Assembly: GCA_027627225.1 (NCBI GenBank)
Contig: CM051029.1
Location: 2,775,369 to 2,839,368, forward strand
DNA from: Congeria kusceri
Lineage: Eukaryota; Mollusca; Bivalvia; Myida; Dreissenidae
Direction of reading: 5' to 3'
DNA length: 64,000 nt
A model generated the notes under the pieces. That model saw only the letters and a program-made list of their open reading frames with translations, searched no databases and was not told where the DNA came from. Positions within the stretch are counted from its first letter, which is position 1. Every line of letters begins with the position of its first letter. Both the position numbers and the translations under genes were made by a program. Shown here one piece after another: positions 59,658 to 64,000 of this stretch.

Positions 59658-60015
59658 GTATGGGGTGAGAGATACTAATTTATTTGGATAGTACACATAA
59701 ACAGGGTACATGTTCATTTTTTTGTAAATAGTTTATGTAGCTAGAGATTGAACTACTTTTGTTATAATATGGCACAGTTGGTATTATCAGTAGCCACATT
59801 AGCTAATTACTATAAAACTCCGTTGAAAGACTGACTTAAAAGTATTTAAAGTATATTACATGTTAATATTAATTGTTACAATAACTGCACATATTGCAAC
59901 ATTACCTAATACTAACTAATGTACACATACTTTTATTATAATGCCGTACAATAAGTCTTGAGTATTTATCGAACTAACTATGAAGTATTCCTGTGGAATA
60001 TCAATATAATTCCAG

Positions 60016-60139
60016 ATTCTGGAACATGCACATTTCCATGATTTTGTGGAAGCAACGGCAGATGACGATTACAGCAAAATATTAGATGGTATAAAGCCTG
60101 AAAATAAGCGGAAGAACGTTGATCCAGCTGCGGTACCGG
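60016..60139 (+). CDS. D2 N-terminal exon
   Basis: 124 bases, phase 0-1, reading ILEHAHFHDFVEATADDDYS, KILDGIKPENKRKNVDPAAV and P. P-E-N-x-x-K-N-V-D-P is the opening signature of D2. Donor CCGG/GTGTGT. Confidence 0.8.
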
Positions 60140-60789
60140 GTGTGTTGCTTTGTAAATTCTGTAAAATACTTTTTATTCGTAATTTTAGCTTTAATACATG
60201 GTTCTAATTTTCGTTACATGTATATGGCGAAGAATTTACTATATACTTTTTGAAATTACCTGGCGTAACAATTATTATTACACGAGTTTTTAATTAATTT
60301 AAAGCGTACGTGTTGCTATTTTGCAATGTATTCCATACATATATCCCATATAAATCATGTGTTTTGAATGAACATGCATATATTTGTGTTTATACTTTGA
60401 ATGCTTCAGATATTATGTGAGTATCAATAATGAATCTCGGTTGGCAGACGCGAGTCTTGAGTCGTGTTGTCTTGTTGTACAATAAACGATATATACACTT
60501 TTGTTGCCGAGGACAAATACCGATCTGTCCTGAACTTGTTTGTACACGTGAAGGGTCATAACGATTGCATTAATGCAGTATACATATCGGTAAATACAAG
60601 ATTCTCCATGCACTTGTATCTGTATGAATATATTTTATAGCGATAATAAAACCAGTAGTGTGCACGTATTCATACCAAAATATCTGAATGTCTATATGCT
60701 TGCGAATTGTGTGTGAATGCCTATGCATGTATATGACTGTATATGTCTTACTCGCAATATGCATGTTTTGTATTTGGGGGCCTACATAG

Positions 60790-60837
60790 TTTCCAATCTA
60801 TCACTATGTGAAGACGATCCTTACGTTTTGCGACGAG
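60790..60837 (+). CDS. Possible D2 exon (SNLSLCEDDPYVLRR)
   Basis: 48 bases with acceptor TACATAG and donor CGAG/GTAAAT, phase 1-1, in frame with both neighbours. The short text has no clear signature, and the expected I-N-A and substrate-loop segment of D2 is not found around it. Confidence 0.4.
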
Positions 60838-61033
60838 GTAAATACATATTTATTGCATTAAAAGAATACTGTACATGTAAGGCTGTGGCTAATGGAAAAC
60901 GGGCGTTATCAATATTAACATGCACAACAATGTCAGAACACAGCTTATTATTATATGGAGAATACGTTATTCTGTTTAAAATTAACACCAACGAAACATT
61001 AAATAGCAAACAGATCTGCATATTTACGTGTAG

Positions 61034-61209
61034 TTGATATATGGAATGTGGTTGTCTACTATCAGATGCGTGTTCACATTGAGGTCCATTCCTTCGTTCC
61101 GGTTGATGCCAAAGTCCTCGTACTAGGTCCATTTGCAGCCACACTTGTCTCTAGCTCACAAAGAGGTCATATTAGTGATACTTCAATTGTATACAAACGT
61201 ATCGGAGAG
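61034..61209 (+). CDS. D2 middle exon
   Basis: 176 bases, phase 1-0, reading VDIWNVVVYYQMRVHIEVHS, FVPVDAKVLVLGPFAATLVS and SQRGHISDTSIVYKRIGE. It corresponds to the D-F-W-R-L-V start and the central sheet of D2. Confidence 0.7.
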
Positions 61210-61385
61210 GTAACCATTACAAAATATTATATAAGTTATTGCATAAGGCGTGTCATTTATTGAACTGTCTACATCTGGTTAAGTAACGAAACGTAAAATG
61301 CATATATGTATGCAAATATTTATGGGTTTCTGAAAGTTGACTGTAAACGCATATTATTCACATTTTAACGTATCATGTTTTGCAG

Positions 61386-61525
61386 CAACAGGGTTTTGAT
61401 GTCCTAGTGTTACTATTTACCAAGTGGCCCACACATGCCAATGTTTGCGAAGCGGAGGATTTGCTGAACATTGTGATAGACGTTCAAGAGTTTGAAACAG
61501 AAGGACCATGTGTTATTCAGTGCCA
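61386..61525 (+). CDS. D2 exon with degenerate WPD (WPT)
   Basis: 140 bases, phase 0-2, reading QQGFDVLVLLFTKWPTHANV, CEAEDLLNIVIDVQEF and EGPCVIQC. The WPD Asp is Thr, as expected of an inactive D2 domain. Confidence 0.8.
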
Positions 61526-61735
61526 GTAAGAATATCAATTAGCTATAGGTATAAATACATGTTCTTGCAATAGCACATTTATATTTTGTATATAACATTA
61601 CAATTTCAGTGAGGTGAAGCTGACAATAACATACATCTGCAAAATATTAAAATAGTATGTTTAAAGCTATATGTATTAATATGTGTGTATTTATCGAATT
61701 AAACACAATGCGAACGCCGCATGTTTTAATTGCAG

Positions 61736-61871
61736 TGATGGATACACCCAGAGTAGATTGTTCGCTGTCATGTGGTGCGTTGTGGAGAGAATAAGACGTG
61801 ACAACGATGGTGCTGTTGCTGAAACCGCGAGGATGGTCAGAAAAGGGAGAACACAAATAATAATAAATGCG
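61736..61871 (+). CDS. D2 pseudo-P-loop exon (QCHDGYTQSRLF)
   Basis: 136 bases, phase 2-0, reading HDGYTQSRLFAVMWCVVER, IRRDNDGAVAETARMVRKGR and TQIIINA. Together with the previous QC it gives C-H-D-G-Y-T-Q: Cys kept, but the Arg of CX5R is Gln, so D2 cannot be catalytic. Confidence 0.82.
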
Positions 61872-62002
61872 GTAAGCATGCACAGCTATTAGGGATTTTA
61901 AATAAAAGTATGTTTTAAATATTAAAAACACCATATTTTAAAAGTGTTAGCATTACAGATATATTATATACGTTTTATGAATATTATGCGTTATATTTTC
62001 AG

Positions 62003-62074
62003 ACACAATACCGACTTTTCCATGAATGTGCACGAAAGTACATTGAAGTGTGCAATGAGTATATAAATATTTAA
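62003..62074 (+). CDS. Terminal D2 exon
   Basis: Acceptor ATTTTCAG, then TQYRLFHECARKYIEVCNEY and INI with a TAA stop. It is the last helix of D2 (Q-Y-x-x-x-x-x-x-x-Y-I). AATAAA at 62966-62971 is a candidate poly(A) signal. Confidence 0.8.
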   Translation, partial: TQYRLFHECARKYIEVCNEYINI

Positions 62075-64000
62075 TGTTGCGCGTGCTACTACTAGGTTCA
62101 GTGCCTTTTGAGTTGTCATGACAGTATTTTGGACATGCTATTTAGTGATTGTTGTGTTTAAGTCATAGAGGGGATATCTGTTTGAAAGCTATACATTGGA
62201 GTGCTAGTGACCCACTGAGCGAACATTTGAGTGAAATATATTATACTTTCGCCTAAATCGGTACACTATGAAACAAATCGTTTAATATTTACATCATTAT
62301 AATTATGTATAATTGACCATATTCATGAATTTTTTATAAAAACAACTAATTCGGGAATCTATATTGGTAGCTTAAGAAGTCAGGCCTTGATTATGTTAAA
62401 GAAAGGAATTAGTTAAATTTAATAATGAGTTATATATTGTTTCAGTTGTATTAAATGCCACTTTTTACTGTTGAGGGCCAGGTCGTGTGATCACTTTTGT
62501 AGTCACTGTGTTTAATGAGACATGTTAATTTGGCGATCAGGAATTCATCAAATACAAGTTAAACACTAAACTGGTGTTAAGTGCCTACCTTTCAATCCTA
62601 ATTTAAGTATGAACAATTGAATAATGCTTTTAAATTGTGTTACTTTTAGGTTATACTTTAATGACACAGTGGGTTAACATAATGTTATGAAAATAATGTG
62701 CTTACTAGAGGATTCTTGTCAAAGCATTTTTTTTATTAAGGACACTGAGGAAACTGTGTGTTTCATCTTAGTGCTTTTGTAGCATCTTTTCAATTATATA
62801 ACATGTGTCTATTGTAACTGAAATTGAAGTATAGTTTGCATGTCTGCATTAGAAGTTGTTTTTTCATAAAATCATAATGTAAAAAAATATCTGAGCTATG
62901 CATGTGTATATTACTTTCAGTTTCATGTCCGAATATCAATACCATTGTCAGTGTGTATATTTATAAATAAAGGAAACTAAATCAGAACATATATTCAATC
63001 GTTGTGTTTTACGAAAAAGGAACTATTTCTTGATGTTTTCTAAACTAAGCATGTTGTAAATATAGAAGTAAATACACTAATAATTGCCTTATTCGTGGAA
63101 ATATGATGACGAGTTTAAATATACAAAAAGGTTAAAAACTTCAAGCGTATATATTCTAAGTAGCTTAGTAGATCAGTGGTTGATACGGAAATGTAGTTGC
63201 CTATGTTGTAGATAAGTCTGACGGCCATAATACTATCCTGTCTGAATAATTCTAAATAGTTGGCACCTGCCTTGGTTAAATGCATTTTACACGTGTCTAG
63301 CTTGTTGCAGTAAGTTGACTCCAATAGTAACATTCATCCGTTATTCAAGATTGGATAGTTCCTGATGGATATCGTTGCTTAGTTTGGTGACAGACGGGAT
63401 ATTTTCCTGGCTGATTAGTCCTAGGGTGGACAATTTAAGACGCATAACGTTGCAAGCACTGTGCGGATAAACTATCGAACGAGGATTGTTATTTGGCTGG
63501 GTTGGCCAATAGTAAAATTAGCGAACATGGATATCAATTTGGCTTAGTTTTTCTAGAGAAATATAATATCAAACGAGGGTTGTTATTTGGATGTGTTGTT
63601 TTAGAGAGAAGAATGCAGGGCAGTTGCAGTTAATCGGCCGTGTTATTCTCGAATGAATGTTGTGAAACGTCCCGGTATAGTACGGTGTGGTAAGGTGAAT
63701 ACGGGTTTTATGTAATCTGCGGGTCCTACACAGTGAGTTCCGAATCAGCTTCCGTCCAGGCACGACGTGCTTTAAATTGTGGTGTATGTCCCTGTCCCTC
63801 TGACCCTCCAATTAATATTTAAGTTATGTTTTTGTGGCATTAAATTATTACTTAAATGGCGACGAGGCTAATTGGTTAAAGGAACACCAGCAACGAGGTA
63901 TTCAAATTATTTCAATTTTTCCAAACGACTTCCTGTCTGAGTTGTTTGAACTAAAAGGGGGGAAACTGGCAGTATCAATATAATACAAGGTTGCTTGGAT
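62075..64000 (+). other. 3' region and intergenic DNA, no gene recognised
   Basis: The first ~900 bases are probably the 3' untranslated region of the phosphatase transcript. Beyond about 63 kb there is only AT-rich DNA with a few GGTTGTTATTTGG repeats (about 63482 and 63577). No exon was recognised. Confidence 0.45.

Larger units (their letters stand above)
56001..62074 (+). pseudogene. Receptor-type tyrosine phosphatase module (TM + D1 + D2), damaged
   Basis: Sixteen exon-like pieces follow the layout of a type R receptor phosphatase: a TM helix, a juxtamembrane region (ISIKQFLKTVEEAKANPTDV), D1 (FINAGFID, KYIAAQ, WPD, HCSAGVGRTGT, INMVQT), a linker (LHEVLCEAL), a D2 start (GIKPENKRKNVDPAAVP), a D2 end (IQCHDGYTQSRLF) and a stop at 62072-62074. 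No signal peptide or ectodomain lies between 52.1 and 56.0 kb, so the module must have used the ectodomain exons at 44.8-50.1 kb or lost its own. Lesions: acceptor AG changed to AT at 57585-57586, a lost base at 57663, a GC donor at 58196, two compensating frameshifts at 58912-58965, an extra A at 59293-59298, and a missing D2 segment. Assembly errors in a live gene remain possible. Confidence 0.7.

Noticed and set aside
60838..61033. Continuation GKYIFIALKEYC after PYVLRR as D2 coding sequence
   Set aside because: A donor (GAG/GTAAAT) stands at 60837 and the following text loses similarity to the substrate loop; kept as intron.

Overview
This window is eukaryotic nuclear DNA. It is AT-rich, has spliced genes with short phase-1 exons and long introns, and carries many dispersed repeats. 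The repeat types fit a bivalve mollusc (inference from memory, not a database match): elements with GACCTTGACCTTT blocks, elements starting CAAGAGGG and ending in an AGGTGAGCT-like motif, and GACAGACAGACG-tailed elements ending GGGGTATAA. No prokaryotic features, CRISPR arrays, rRNA genes or convincing tRNA genes were seen. Most open frames in the window are chance, because stop-poor repeats and introns create them.

The main locus is at 44.8-62.1 kb on the + strand. Fourteen exons (44790-52070) can be joined with GT-AG boundaries. They encode a signal peptide, about nine immunoglobulin-type units, one fibronectin III domain, a transmembrane helix and a short tyrosine-rich tail. The tail has an ITIM-like VQYEDI, an exact ITAM (YETL-x7-YTSL) and a YGN site. 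About 4 kb downstream, after a kilobase of TAG/GTA microsatellite and a 984-bp TIR transposon, comes a second transmembrane exon in the same splice phase, followed by exons for a tandem receptor tyrosine phosphatase (D1 with HCSAGVGRTGT, and a degenerate D2). The layout suggests one ectodomain that could once be spliced to either an ITAM tail or a phosphatase tail. The phosphatase part has several lesions (lost acceptor, one-base indels, GC donor, missing D2 segment) and now looks like a pseudogene, unless the assembly is poor there. One ectodomain exon (47355-47848) is also broken: two Ig domains are fused out of frame.

At the left edge, on the - strand, the first two exons (signal peptide and first Ig unit) of a related receptor run off the window. 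The window therefore lies within a divergently arranged family of Ig receptors.

Between the two receptors (1-44 kb) the DNA is mostly repeats. At 16-19.8 kb (-) there is a multi-exon gene with zinc-finger-like N-terminal pieces, a frameshifted central region of a family I recall from invertebrate genomes, and an intact SANT/Myb-like C-terminal part. At 8.5-10.1 kb (-) lies a non-LTR retrotransposon fragment (ORF1 plus endonuclease), and at 27.9-28.1 kb (-) a reverse-transcriptase C-terminal fragment. Large tandem arrays lie at 23.08-23.85 kb (72-bp unit), 24.12-24.76 kb (about 55-60 bp) and 37.83-39.75 kb (61-bp unit). Two TIR elements are well delimited: 39765-41844 and 53762-54745.
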